A stretch of 64,000 nt of DNA, taken from positions 45,019 through 109,018 of the forward strand of contig JAUCBJ010007562.1 in assembly GCA_032718475.1 (NCBI GenBank), read 5' to 3'. A program made the translations under genes and the position numbers. Positions within the stretch are counted from its first letter, which is position 1; every line of letters starts with the position of its first letter. This DNA comes from Nemertoderma westbladi (Eukaryota > Xenacoelomorpha > Nemertodermatida > Nemertodermatidae). Of the stretch, positions 47,856-61,100 are shown in pieces. The notes beneath the pieces were generated by a model. It worked only from the letters and a program-made list of their open reading frames with translations, searched no databases and had not been told where the DNA came from.

Positions 47856-48653
47856 TTCGGTAGTTGTAAGTCAAGTGAAGTGAGTGTCAAAGTATCGAGT
47901 TTACCGTATTTGTATAAAACGGTACTAATTACAGTCATATAAAATTAGCCTACCGGCCGATTTTATAGCAGATGGATAAAATTAGCCTAAACGGCCAATT
48001 TTACAGCAAATAAATGTCACGGAATAAGTATATAATAAAATTAGCCTAGCGGCCAATTTTATAACAAATAAATCGGATAATGATATGCGTTATCAAAAGG
48101 TAAATTAAATACAATAATACGGACTAATTCAGCAATGAACAAAGAAATCATACGGAATGCATAAATACTTGAGACAGTGGAACCCACAATAATTTTAACT
48201 AATACGGTAATGCCTAACTTATTTATGCAACTTTTCGAACTCACCCACTCCAATAATTCTCCAGAAAAACAGATTCCCAGATACAAACCGAACGTGAACC
48301 TTTCCGTTTTTAACGTTGCGGACGAAACGCGATTTTCCCAACCAAAGTTGTTGAGTTATCTATCTCCCAAACTTGCTAAACACGGTCTTGCTCCCGTTAC
48401 AGTCTAGAAATGAGTTCTGAATCCTGAAAAAACAAAAGAGTTAGGTTTTACTTTACGAAAATTTTGTACCGGTACAATATGGTATTTAAACCCTTTTAAA
48501 AACCGGTATTCAATTCCAAAAATATTTTACACGCGGTTCAAATCAAATTTTTTATTTCAAAATATTAGCACTTAGCTAATCAAATACAAATTTTACCTCA
48601 AAATACAAAATTTTCAAATAACTTTAGTCCTACCGAACCGTAGTTCAGTAAAA

Positions 48654-48664
48654 CATATTCCTAC
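48654..48664 (-). promoter_or_regulatory. Primer-binding-site position, element A
   Basis: GTAGGAATATG on the minus strand starts at the base after the 5' LTR. It is not of the TGG... type expected for a tRNA primer. It pairs perfectly with CATATTCCTAC inside the LTR. Confidence 0.5.
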
Positions 48665-49509
48665 TAAATTGGAGAGATACGCCTATTCCTACTAATTGGA
48701 AGAGACGGTAACAATACCTGCAATATCCTACTGTAAAGTTTGTAAATCAAATCATAAATCCGACCTTCTCACCAAAACAGTAAACCCCAAGTAAGCGAAT
48801 ATATTGCAGTATCGATCTCTTATAACCGGTGAGGCAGAAAACAGTCTACGAGCAGACAAACTTCGATAAAACAAAATCCCGCGCAGCGAATCCTAAATCA
48901 GGCTGACTCACTGACGGACTAAGGGGCTCGTATACTTTGCCGCGGTGTGATTTATATGGTTGGGCAAAGGGACGCTAGCTAGGTACAGAGGCAGATATTT
49001 GGAGATGTCTAACTAGCGAGCAAAGTGCAGTAAGGACGAAAGTTAATTTTATATATTTTGAGGTGTAAATAATTTTTAACGCGCGTGTGTTAATTCTGAA
49101 CGGTCAAAGCAGTTTTGCTCCTTCACATATATAATTACTGGGTACGGTGTGCATTTTACGAATATTCTAATTTTGTAACTTGTAGGTCCAATACTCACGA
49201 ATGATAAGGTTCCTTCCCCTCTTGCGTATTTCCAGGACTCAAATTCAGGCATAAGGTTAATACTACGCCCAGAATTCGGCAATTTTAGGTACCAGGTCCC
49301 TGATACTAAGAAGAGATGTGTTAGTTTACTACTGTAGGCGTACGGGTACTAATAGCTATCCTGGCTCCTATCTAGAATTTTAGTCACCCAGGTAGTCCGG
49401 GTAACTTCCTATTAGGGCGTTGGCGGGGACACGGTAGATGTTAGTATATCCCTGATAGCCTTAATTTATTTGCGCCTAGTACGTAAACTGCCCTACCGCC
49501 TGAACGGTA

Positions 49510-51867
49510 GGGTGTTACAAAAATCACTTTTTTGCCCCAATTGCTTGGAAACTTCGACATGTTTTGCCATTTTAATGTAGAAGTACAATGCAAAAAACCG
49601 TTTTGAAAAATATTTAGTGGAAGAGGTGTCACACGAGTCACAAAATCTGAGAAATTTAAGAAAATATAGCAGTTTTAATTTACCGATAAATCTAGCGAGA
49701 GATGATTGCAATGATCTGAAACTCATGTTATGTAATGCATTTATCATGGGCTTTCCAATAACGTTTTTGGCATTGTGAAATTGACAAGATCAGATGTGTC
49801 ACATTGAGTTTGAAAAATTGATTTTTTTTTTAAAATATAAGAAATTTAACAAAATATAGCAGTTTTAATTTACCGATAAATCTAGCGATAGATGATTGCA
49901 ATGATCTGAAACTCATGTTATGTAATGCATTTATCATGGGCTTTCCAATAACGTTTTTGGCAATGTGAAATTGACAAGATCAGATGTGTCACATTGAGTT
50001 TGAAAACTTAACTAATTCTATATGGGAATGTGCTGGTCCCCCCTGAGTTAGTTCAACTATTACTGACCTGGCCATCTTTACATTGCCGCGATACACAGTA
50101 ACTAACCTGTCATAAGCCCCCTCAGAGGCATTGTCATCACCTATAAACGTACTTACCAATTCCTTCAGTTGACCTCTCAACTGTTGGTATAAGTAGTTGA
50201 ATTTCTCAGTCGGTGAGAAATCCTGTTGAGCGACATTAGTCTTGATATAGTTGATGAAGGTTCTCCAATGTTTAGATAAACCAGTGAAGTGCGGAGGATG
50301 TAATGGTGGAAGATTGTGTCTCGGACTGAACTTAGAAAACTCCACTGTGATTGAGTTGACCATAGTATTGTCTTCCCTTCCTACCCGTTGATGGACATAA
50401 GTTGGAATCGGTTCAACTGGTGAGTAGGATAACGTACCTGTGGACGAGTACGCGAATTCGTCCCGTGATAGGTTACCTTCTCACTGACTGGTGATCTATA
50501 GTCAGTCTCAAACTCTGAGTCTGCCTGAATATTTATAACTGGGCATTCGTGGTTTAAACTTGGGATGGTCTTCAGGACGTTGGTACTGTTGTTCCTGTAC
50601 TCTAAGCTTTTCATTCTCATGTTGAGCTCGTTCTACATTGTCATTGACCTCATGGATATTACACCTAACATGGTCGAACTCCTTATCCACCTGCACTTTG
50701 ACGTACTGAATTCTTTGCTGCACTTCTTGCACAACACCACATACAGTTTGAACTTGTCCCTGCACCTGATGGACTTGTGACTGAATATGTTGGACTTTAC
50801 CTTTTTCTATGGATGACTTCATCCCACACCTCCTTATTACCTTCCCTAATTGCTAAATTTAATTGATACATATGGATGTTGGGCTTACCTGGAGTAGGAC
50901 TTGGATTAAACCGCTCACTGTCTCGAGCTCCATCCCACTCGGCTTGATCGCCTTCGTTAATCACAAATCTTTATCGAGACTCTACTTGAGGTCGTATGGG
51001 ATTCAAGACAAAGAGTGTTACCTGAGGTGTGGTTGGTTCTAATTGGTGTCTAGGTTCGGGCTCATGGCAACCTCCGGGGTGACTTATTACCTGGTTTCCA
51101 GGAGTCCCTGCATCCACTGGGTCCACCCAATCCTTGGCAACCAGTCTATAGATTTATTGCGCATAATGTTGATGTGCTTCTATGGTGTCGGCTCCATGTA
51201 TCTCGTTGAAGCGCACAATCGATGGTTCAGGCTGCTGATTAGTTCTTGAGCTCGAGTTCTTGAGCAGTCCGTTGCTGTCGATCCTCCAATTCATAGGCCT
51301 TCTGTTGCGGTTTGGCCGCAGCCAACTGTCTTTGTTGTTCTAGAATTAATGCCTCCTTGTGTTGTTCCATCTCGAGTTTCGAGGAACACACTCAGTTTTC
51401 ATACATTTTGATCTTCAATTTTTAAATTGTAGAAATGATAAATGCATTACATAACATGAGTTTCAGATCATTGTAATCATCTATCGCTAGATTTATCGGT
51501 AAATTAAAACTGCTATATTTTGTTAAATTTCTTAGATTTTTAAAAAAAATTCAATTTTTCAAAATCAATGTGACACATCTGATCTTGTCAATTTCACAAT
51601 GCCAAAAACGTTATTGGAAAGCCCATGATAAATGCATTACATAACATGAGTTTCAGATCATTGCAATCATCTATCGCTAGATTTATCGGTAAATTAAAAC
51701 TGCTATATTTTGTTAAATTTCTCAGATTTTGTGACTCGTGTGACACCTCTTCCACAAAATATTTTTCAAAACGGTTTTTTGCATTGTACTTCTACATTAA
51801 AATGGCAAAACATGTCGAAGTTTCCAAGCAATTGGGGCAAAAAAGTGATTTTTGTAACACCCTACAG
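49510..51867. mobile_element. 2.36-kb long-TIR DNA transposon, 9-bp TSD TGAACGGTA
   Basis: Inverted arms of roughly 470 bp (49510-50005 and about 51400-51867), each built from two ~190-bp subrepeats, open with GGGTGTTACAAAAATCAC. TGAACGGTA is duplicated at 49501-49509 and 51868-51876, and the 3' LTR of A preserves the empty site (cctgaacggtacaatccc near 34480). The right end has five extra bases (tacag). No transposase is seen. The interior is a captured gag fragment. A TSD of 8-9 bp suits hAT- or Merlin-like elements; the family is not assigned. Confidence 0.85.
49989..51385 (-). pseudogene. BEL/Pao gag fragment carried by the DNA transposon
   Basis: Between the inverted arms, the minus strand reads the start of a BEL gag in several frames: EQHKEALILEQQRQLAAAK (51370-51310), a coiled coil with VQGQVQTVCGVVQEVQQRI (50822-50508), and a DUF1759-type block (50363-49989) with HFTGLSKHWRTFINYI and EKFNYLYQQLRGQLKEL. 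The last aligns with element A gag (FSGSSKHWHTFVDYI, EKFNYLLQTLSGEPKRL) but is clearly diverged, so it came from another BEL family rather than from A. Confidence 0.8.
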
Positions 51868-52754
51868 TGAACGGTACAATCCCAATTCAGGTGAAAACAC
51901 AGCAACCCCCCTAGCCTACAAGTTCTGATGTAATGGACACTGTCGTACTGCAAATAGTCGCACACACACCTGTACTTAGCAAGAGTTAAGCGTACAGTTT
52001 GCTGCACCCTAACCAATGTGTATGCCTTGTACCGGTGTGCCTACGTCCTATCTGCGTACTAGTATCTGCTCTCTCTCCCTCCCCGTAGGAATATGAAGGT
52101 CTACTGCGGTTTTTCCTGAATCAAGACAGTACAGCCCCTATGATGTAATTTTGGGCTTACAGCGTGTCACTACGTCTACCTTTTGATCTTTTGGTCTTAT
52201 ACTTAGGTAGCAAGGATCGAACGCTGTCTAACCTTTCAGGCGATGGGCGAATAACACTAGATGGTATTGCGGGTCGTCTCTCGTCTACATTCCCGTGATG
52301 TTCCCGTTCATTGCTGCGGCCCGATCTCTAGCCGGCCATCCTGTCCCTGAGTTTGTTCACCGTAGTGAATTCATAGTAAAACAGAAAAGCTGAGAGAATA
52401 TTCTGACTTTATTACAGAAGACACAATTATAATACAATGTAATCTGAGAATAAACTAAGCACGACAGAATAATAATGTGAATATAATCTGTGAAGTAGAG
52501 ATATAAGATTGATTGATTGTGATTGAGATAACTAATGAACGAATCGCACCTTTATATACTAAATTTGTGCCGCAATCAATCGAGAAAATTCTCGATTGTT
52601 CTATGAGTTCTAACGGGGTTTTAAAGATAGCTATTGGTCCAGCTAATATATAACTTGCACGACATTGGTTACAATCAAATAACTACAGCCTTATTGGTAC
52701 AGATAAATGCAATTAATTTGTAGCGGTTAATTTAAATGAGTAGAAATTCTGCAC

Positions 52755-52847
52755 AAAAAATAATTCGCACCTACTAGGATTCGAACTCGATACCTACTAC
52801 ACATATAATTTCCAACGCTCTACCAACTGAGCTACTGAACCACTTGA
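52755..52847 (-). ncRNA. tRNA-derived Pol III unit in the element A 5' LTR
   Basis: Same unit as in the 3' LTR: A box 52834-52823, B box 52786-52777, T6 at 52760-52755. One base differs between the copies, just after the B box. Confidence 0.6.
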
Positions 52848-52967
52848 CCGATAGATGTACAATAGATAGAACCAATACTAATGAGAACTCAAAGCAATCT
52901 TTACAAAGTTAATTCGAATAAAATAAAATTTTGAAAATCCACGGCATTTAGGGAATATAATTCTATA

Positions 52968-55039
52968 GTGCTATTACTAAATTGTAAGGGTTGCTAAATA
53001 CAAAACCGCTACTTACCGTTAGATGGCGCTAATCTGCCGTCCACTAATATATTTTACTAATTTTACACTACTCCTGCAAAATCGCTTGTTCCTTTCTCTA
53101 CCGATCGCTCGATAGAGAGCTAACTGTTCGAATCTATGAGCCACGCGGGAATAACCAAAACAATAAACCCGAGTCGGCTCCCTAAGCTTACTTAAGACGA
53201 GTGCGAGAGGCCTTGCACTCAGAGTATTCTTACGCCTAATTTTATCACTATTAAAGCACGCTATTACCTACGTCTTTCTAATCGCGAATACTGGAGGTTC
53301 CCTAACGTAATGTGTGAATGCGAGAATATTTAAAATATCAAAATGGTACAGTATCTGTTTCTACGTGGATAATACCACTCCGGGTCTAAAACTGCCCGCG
53401 ACTGGCTTTAGGCCAGCAAAATTACTAGCGTATCGTGCGTACCGAATAGTGCGTTCTAGCTGATTGTCCGCTAATGCAAATAACCGCTCAGCGTGAATAG
53501 TTTACAGTACACTAATTATTACCTTAGCTACTCTCCGCTATGCTGCGTACTAATTCTTAATTTTTTACTAATTAATTACAGTCACAAATATTTAACAGCG
53601 TACTAATTACTAAGAGTTCCAGAATACGTAATTCTAATTTATCACGCAACAGGTTTCGCTAGTAATAGCCTAATTTGCCGTATTACTTTGACCTAATCAA
53701 TAACTAATTATTGTAACTAAGAAATATAAATCAATCAAAGGAAAAGAGCGCCTATCTAAGCATTCGTAATCTTAGGCACACTTCAATAACACACCAATCA
53801 GCGTTAGAAATCACAGTTTACAATTGTGCAATTCACTACTCGTACTCCACACTCAACGTTGTAATACGCGCAGGCCTCTCCCGGGTACATCTAGGATTCC
53901 TAACTAACCCAATTCCTGCCCCCTAATACTAAATAGAGACAAAACCTGGATCATCAGCCCCCTAATTTGCTGTACCGGCGATCGGTCTGCGTGCCGCAGT
54001 GCAAGTTACCCGCCCGCAACGGTGACCCTAGCCAGCGTTGCCCGCTTTGAATCCTCCGCTCTCTCCTAGTCGCCCAACCCCCCGATGCGCCCACCGCCCA
54101 CTGGCACCTTAGCCCTCCATTACGCTAATAGCTACCGTAGCGGCGCATGCAAATCACAAAGTCTGACAGTTTCAGGAATCCCTTGGGATTATTGCGCAGA
54201 AAAGAATCACATAGAACCATCAATCAAAGGTAGAAATCATAGTTCGATTGTAATTTGCAGTAATCGAAGGAATTATTGAGAAACACAAGCAAAGTAATCG
54301 CACTAGCAAATCATTCCAAGAAATTAATCAAAATTAGCAAATTGCAGAAAAATACAAAATTAGAGACAGCTCAGCAAGTAAATTGTAACAGGGGTGTATC
54401 ATGTGACAGATTGATGAACATATGAACAACAAAGGCCCTACCGGCACACCGCCAATTTATATGTGATCCGGATGGGGTGATGCAATAAGGTGACTCAATC
54501 GCTCTCCCATTGGCTCTCCAGCCCATGCTAGCATTAAACCAACCTGGAAGCAGTTAATCCAATAAGGAGACCGGATTGTAGCCCTATGCCCTCAAATTAT
54601 TACCATATATGGTAATGGATCACGTCTCTGGCTGCTGAATGGCCAGGACAGCGTCCCTATATGCTAGCCCTATCAAACTAATATCAGCAAGCACAAAATC
54701 CAGGGTCCGAATAAACTTGCTACCCTGGGACTATCTACATATCCTAATACAAAATTACGTAGGTAGGGCTACATACTATACAAAATGAATGGATGCAAAA
54801 TATATGGGCGTTTTAACTTCCTTACCTAAATACCACTGCGTTATTATGCCTTATCTAAAATATCATGCTGCACAACGGACTAATATTACATACAGTATAA
54901 CGGACTAATATTGCATACTGCATAATGGACTAATATTGCATACTGCATAATGGACTAATATTGCATACTGCATAATGGACTAATATTGCATACTGCATAA
55001 TGGACTAATATTGTGGATACAGCGCCATATACCGTAACA
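52968..55039 (-). mobile_element. 3' LTR of element X, proximal piece
   Basis: Matches 16387-18443 of the solo LTR in reverse. On the minus strand it starts TGTTACGG at 55039 and breaks at AGCAC, where element A begins. A 25-bp unit (taatattgcatactgcataa plus tggac) is repeated about four to five times at 54890-55010 but hardly in the solo copy. It is the 3' LTR, not a solo LTR: its upstream neighbour is a PPT-like TGGAGCGG and internal sequence of X, and its 5' flank lacks the GCTGG duplication. Confidence 0.85.
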
Positions 55040-55047
55040 CCGCTCCA
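55040..55047 (-). promoter_or_regulatory. PPT-like TGGAGCGG next to the element X 3' LTR
   Basis: Same octamer in the same position as in element A, although upstream and downstream sequences differ. Confidence 0.6.
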
Positions 55048-56337
55048 AGGGAAATCATATAATGTTTCCCTCCAATTGTAGAAGAGTATAAGGTGATGTA
55101 TACAAAACAAATAAATTTCTTCCAACCAATCTAAATAACATAATAATTCTACTATTTACAAATATTGCCATAGATATTGCATAATGAATTACATACAAAT
55201 TAAATTCACAAAATATTATCTCTCTCACTGTTTAACGATTATTACATACAAATTAAATTTACAAAATATTGTTTCTCGTTCATTCTTACTACATAATGAT
55301 TACTACATACAAAATCAAATATAAATTTTGCTAGGGCAAGTGAAAGGAGTAAGCCAAACCCGCAGGTTTGTCTCCCCAATCACTTCCTTCGCCTCTTTCA
55401 TAATATAAATTCAAATAACTCAACTAGTGTATATGAGTCTAGTCGAAGATTTTCAAATGCTACAATATACATCAGAGCGACGATGATGTATATATCTAGA
55501 GTCTGTCGCCCTGTGCCATAATGTATTATCGACCCGCTCCTGGGTTCTTTGGGCTCGCTCCTCTCTTTCGCCCCCTTCCCAGATACACTAATCTACCTCT
55601 AGTTGACTCCGTTGACGGCGTCCGTGAGGCGTCACTCCCCGGAACCGACGACGACGTTCCCTGAGCCCCGACAGATTCTCGGCTCGAACTTCTCCCTCGG
55701 CCTCGTCCCAATTGTCGCGCTCCCGTGGTCGCTTCCGCCAACTCTTCCTTATGCAGTTGCACTCGCGCTTTTTCAGACGCCCCCTGCGCCTTGCGCTGCA
55801 ACCTTTGCGCTTCTATAATAGACGCTTACGTCCTTCTGGGCTCCTCCCCGAGGCGCACCCACGAGGCGGACGCTTTTCCACCACCCCTGGGGCCAGTCCG
55901 ACTGATGTTATTATCAGACCGGGCCGGGGGATGGCCCGATGCTTCCCGGGTTCAATTTTCAATTCCCCGATCACACCGGCACAGCTCGTCGAACGTGTAG
56001 CCAGATGGGTGGCTACTGTCAACTCACTGTGGCCTGACTGTACATTGAGCCAACTCAGAGAGTCAACCGGCAGGTGGACCAGTCGATAGCGATCGAGCAC
56101 CAAGGTCGCCCTTGGGCCTAACCGACGGTCTTGTCCCATGTGGGCTTGCGCTACCCAACATGGAATTTTGACTCGTTTTCACCTGCCTCGCCGGCAGTAT
56201 TGAAGAAACAATACTGTTATAGAATTATATTCCCTAAATGCCGTGGATTTTCAAAATTTTATTTTATTCGGATTAACTTTGTAAAGATTGCTTTGAGTTC
56301 TCATTCGTATTGGTTCCATCATTTGTGCATCTATCGG

Positions 56338-56430
56338 TCAAGTGGTTCAGTAGCTCAGTTGGTAGAGCGTTGGAAATTATATGTGTAGTAGGTATCTAGT
56401 TCGAATCCTAGTAAGTGCGAATTATTTTTT
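56338..56430 (+). ncRNA. tRNA-derived Pol III unit in the element B LTR
   Basis: A box at 56351-56362, B box at 56399-56408, T6 at 56425-56430. It keeps both boxes and the terminator, although elements A and B differ elsewhere in the LTR. Confidence 0.6.
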
Positions 56431-56586
56431 GTGCAGAATTTCAACTCATTTAAATTAACCGCTACAAATTAATTGCATTTATCTGTACCAATGAGACTGT
56501 AGTTATTTGATTGTAACCAATGTCGTGCAAGTTATATATTAGCTGGACCAATAGCTATCTTTAAAACCTTGTTAGAATCTATAGAA

Positions 56587-56635
56587 CAATCGAGAATTTT
56601 CTCGATTGATTGCGGCACAAATTTGGTATAAAAAG
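56587..56635 (+). promoter_or_regulatory. Palindrome and TATA box, element B LTR
   Basis: The same palindrome arms as in A, with the centre changed (TT for AA), at 56587-56608. TATAAAAAG is at 56627-56635 and AATAAAG at 56770-56776. Confidence 0.5.
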
Positions 56636-57091
56636 GTGCGATTTCGTTCATTAGTTCACTACTTTAGTATACTTTATATTCACTCTACTTCACAGATTAT
56701 ATTCACATTATTATTCTGTCGTGCTTAGTTTATTCTCAGATTACATTGTATTATAATTGTATCTTCTGTAATAAAGTCAGAATATTCTCTCAGCTTTCTA
56801 CCTGTTTTACCATGGATTCACTACGGTGAACAAACTCAGGGACAGGATGGCCGGCTAGAGATCGGGCCGCAGCAATGAACGGGAACATCACGGGAATGTA
56901 GACGAGAGACAACCCGCAATACCATCTAGAGTTATTCGCCCATCGCCTGAAAGGTTAGACAGCGTTCGATCCTTGCTACCTAAGTGTAAGACCAAAAGAT
57001 CAAAAGGTAGACGTAGTGACACGCTGTAAGCCTAAAATTACATCATAGGGACTGTACTGTCTTGATTCAGGAAAAACCCACAGTAGACCTT

Positions 57092-57102
57092 CACATTCCT
57101 AC
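57092..57102 (+). promoter_or_regulatory. Primer-like 11-mer in the element B LTR
   Basis: CACATTCCTAC, perfectly complementary to GTAGGAATGTG at 58148-58158 directly after the LTR. One base differs from element A, and the partner site differs to match. Confidence 0.55.
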
Positions 57103-58147
57103 GGGAGGGAGAGAGAGCAGATACTAGTACGCAGATAGGACGTAGGCACACCGGTACAAGGCATACACATTGGTTAGGGTGCAGCAAACTGTACGCTTAA
57201 CTCTTGCTAAGTACAGGTGTGTGTGCGACTATTTGCAGTACGACAGTGTCCATTACATCAGAACTTGTAGGCTAAGGGGTTGCTGTGTTTTCACCTGAAT
57301 TGGGATTGTACCGTTCAGGCGGTAGGGCAGTTTACGCTAGGCGCAAATAAATTGAGGCTATCAGGGATACTAACATCTACCGTGTCCCCGCCAACGCCCT
57401 AATAGGAAGTTACCCGGACTACCTGGGTGACTAAAATTCTAGATAGGAGCCAGGATAGCTATTAGTACCTGTACGCCTACAGTAGTAAACTAACACATCT
57501 CTTCTTAGTATCAGGGACCTGGTACCTAAAATTGCCGAATTCTGGGCGTAGTATTAACCTTATGCCTGAATTTGAGTCCTGGAAATACGCAAGAGGGGAA
57601 GGAACCTTACCATTCGTGAGTATTGGACCTACAAGTTACAAAATTAGAATATTCGTAAATGCATACCGTACCCAGTAATTATATATGTGAAGGAGCAAAA
57701 CTGTTTTGACCGTTCAGAATTAACACACGCGCGTTAGAAATTATTTACACCTCAAAATATATAAAATTAACTTTTGTCCTTACTGTGCTTTGCCCGCTAG
57801 TTAGACATCTCCAAATATCTGCCTGTGTATCTAGCTAGCGTCCCTTTGCCCAACCATATAAATCACACCGCGGCAAGGTATGCGAGCCCCTTAGTCCGTC
57901 AGTGAGTCAGCCTGATTTTAGGATTCGCTGCGCGGGATTTTGTTTTATCGAAGTTGGTCTGCTCGTAGACTGTTTTCTGCCTCACCGGTTATAAGAGATC
58001 GATACTGCAATATATTCACTTACTTAGAGTTTACTGTTTTGGTGAGAAGGTCGGATTTATGATTTGATTTACAAACTTTACAGTAGGATATTGCAGGTAT
58101 TGTTACCGTCTTTTCGCATAGTAGGAATAGGCGTATCTCTTCAAATA

Positions 58148-58158
58148 GTAGGAATGTG
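58148..58158 (+). promoter_or_regulatory. Primer-binding-site position, element B
   Basis: GTAGGAATGTG directly after the LTR. It pairs with CACATTCCTAC at 57092-57102. Confidence 0.5.
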
Positions 58159-61100
58159 TTTTACTGAACTACGGTTCGGTAGGACTAAAGTTATTTGAAA
58201 ATTTTGTATTTTGAGGTAAAAATTTGTATTTGATTAGCTAAGTGCTAATTTTTTGAAATAAAATTTGATTTGAACCGCGTGTAAAATATTTTTGGAATTG
58301 AATACCGGTGTTTAAAAGGGTTTAAATACCATATTGTACCGGTACAAAAATTTTTGTAAAAGTAAAACCTAACTCTTTTGTTTTTTCAGGATTCAGAACT
58401 CATTTCTAGACTGTAACGGGAGCAAGACTGTGTTTAGCAAGTTTGGGAGATAGATAACTCAACAACTTTGGTTGGGAAAATCGCGTTTCGTCCGCAATGT
58501 TAAAAACGGAAAGGTTCACGTCCGGTTTGTATTTGGGAATCTGTTTTCTGGAGAATTATTGGAGTGGGTGAGTTCGAAAAGTTGCATAAATAAGTTAGGC
58601 ATTACCGTATTAGTTAAAATTATTGTGGGTTCCACTGTCTCAAGTATTTATGCATTCCGTATGATTTCTTTGTTCATTGCTGAATTAGTCCGTATTATTG
58701 TATTTAATTTACCTTTTGATAACGCATATCGTTATCCGATTTATTTGTTATAAAATTGGCTGCTAGGCTAATTTTATTATATACTTATTCCGTGACATTT
58801 ATTTGCTGTAAAATTGGCCGTTTAGGCTAATTTTATCCATCTGCTATAAAATCGGCCGGTAGGCTAATTTTATATGACTGTAATTAGTACCGTTTTATAC
58901 AAATACGGTAAACTTGATACTTTGACACTCACTTTACTTGACTTACAACTACCGAAATGAGTGACAAACAAGACTATACGAAGAATACACAAACCGACTA
59001 TGACTCGTGTGACGGAGATAAGTCAGCAGCGGAAGAACAACAGGGGAAGACTCGCGAGCCTACCGAACCTACACCGTGTGCGTCACCAGTACATCCAACG
59101 GGAGTACCGGATGCCGTAGTACGAGGCGACGGCAGGACCGAGGACTTTCTAACTGTTCCGCAACCTAGATATAGGGAAACGGAAATGGTAAGTTCAGCAG
59201 GAAGCACAGAAAGTGTGGTTAGAAGCGTCGGTGGATACATGGCGCATATAACCAGGAGCATTGGAGAAGGCCAACGCATATTAGACGGGTTGACCGCTCC
59301 GATGTCTCGATTCGAGTTCTACACCCTCCAGGTTAGAGTACAGAGTAAAGTATATAAGTCCGTAGATAATCTAGTTGGCCTACAAGATCTAGCTAGACAG
59401 AGACAGGACATGGATACCCAACTTAGAATCCTCGAGAAACTAATGATCACTAGAGAGAAACTGATTCAGTTTAAGTCGACGATTAGACAGATACAACAGG
59501 AACAAGCGGACCAGTTGTTAGGTGAGTCAGTTTCGGGCGAATTATTACAGCCCGAGGAAGAACAGGAACTGTACCGACTGGATGGACAATTGAAACATCT
59601 GACGGACCACTTACGTATGTGCGGCGAAGACGTCGGCGATTTGGAAACCGTGCCGGAATATACGAGGGAAACTTCACCTGTACGAATCGAATCGGCACCG
59701 GGAATACTGGATCAATCTCTGGTGAGTATTCGTAGCGAAATCGGCGAGGGAAGTATGGCTACGTCAGAAATTGCTCGACAACAACAGCTCTGCAGACAAC
59801 AACAGGAGATGGAGGAACAAACTCAACTTCTAATGCTACAAGCAGCAGTAGAAGAAGAGAAGCTACGCGTTGCAAATATAGCAAGAATCTCCCATCTGCA
59901 AGAACAAGCCGAGTTGGAAGCAGCCGAGATGGAAAGGTTAGAGTTGGACATTGCGCAACAAACAGCAGCAGCGGCAGCGGCTGAGTCAGAGCGACAAGCG
60001 GCAGCAGCAGCGGCAGCGGCTGAGTCAGAGCGACAAGCGGCAGCGGCAGCGGCTGAGTCAGAGCGACAAGCGGCAGCGGCAGCGGCAGCGGCGGAGTTAG
60101 AGAGAAACCGGTTAGTTTTAGAAGCCAGAGCAGAGATGAAGACACGGCAAATAAAGGCCCAGTCAGCTATACGACAAGCGGAACTCGAGGCGAAACAACA
60201 ACAAACGGAACAACGCGAGAAAGAAGTTAAACTTCGTTTCGAACTCGAGAAGAAGGCGAGAGAATTAGCCAATGCCAAGGAAGACCTAGATCTACAAGCC
60301 CGCGATCGATCGATGAGATCTCGAGACGGACATGACTTGGACCAAATAGAGGTAAGACATCGCCAAATTCAGGAACGGAAGAAGGAAGGAAGCGTAGGAG
60401 CACCCGGACGGGAACGACAATTAGTAAAGGACTTGTGTCAACGATTCCCACAGGTAACTCATATGTTTGCACCGGTTACGACTAAGGAACCTGTTTCGAT
60501 TGCGGGTAGTAGTAACATTTCTCCTATCCATGGTGCGACGGAACACAGGTTTGTTATTCCGGACGAGTTTACACCGCCAAGAGCAACGTCGTCGCCTATT
60601 CCGAAAGTCAAGGTAAGTAACCCACCGATTACAGATCGCAGTAGTTTATTAGTCGAACCTGTATTACTGACGACTAAACAGGTGAGTCCACCTCTGACGC
60701 CAAAACCTGTTACACACTACGCTTACCCAATGACGTTTAGGCCAACAAGGCCTTTGGATTCAAACGTTGTTACTCGACCACCGGTTCAATTTACATCGCA
60801 ATCTACGACTTCGAGGAAGACTTGTGAGCCTACCGAACAACGGAGAACAGTGGATACGCGACCATTCAACCAATTTACATCGCAATCTACGACTTCGAGG
60901 AAGACTTGTGAGCCTACCGAACAACGGAAACCAGTAGACGATGTTCCAAAACGAAACGTTAGAGTTCGAACGACACAACGGACGCGAGCACGTCGACCAC
61001 CATATCCAGATGATAGTAGTACTTCGAGCGAATCGGATTATCCGAAACGCGAGGTATTTAGAACAGGGGCGGCCGATGAATATAAACGCGAGCGTTCAGA

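Larger units (their letters stand above)
33635..52967 (-). mobile_element. Element A: complete BEL/Pao LTR retrotransposon, TSD AGCAC
   Basis: Two 1936-bp LTRs (33635-35570 and 48665-52967, the latter carrying a 2367-bp insertion with its TSD) enclose leader, gag-pol (47855-39123) and an extra ORF (38463-36394). AGCAC on the minus strand is duplicated on both flanks, and the uninterrupted site is seen in the solo LTR-X at 18437-18445. I noticed one difference between the LTRs over long stretches compared by eye, so integration was recent. All core catalytic residues are present, so A may be able to move. Confidence 0.92.
48665..52967 (-). repeat. Element A 5' LTR, with a DNA transposon inside
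   Basis: Same 1936-bp sequence as the 3' LTR once 49510-51867 and one TSD are discounted. It ends at 48665, directly followed by GTAGGAATATG on the minus strand. Confidence 0.92.
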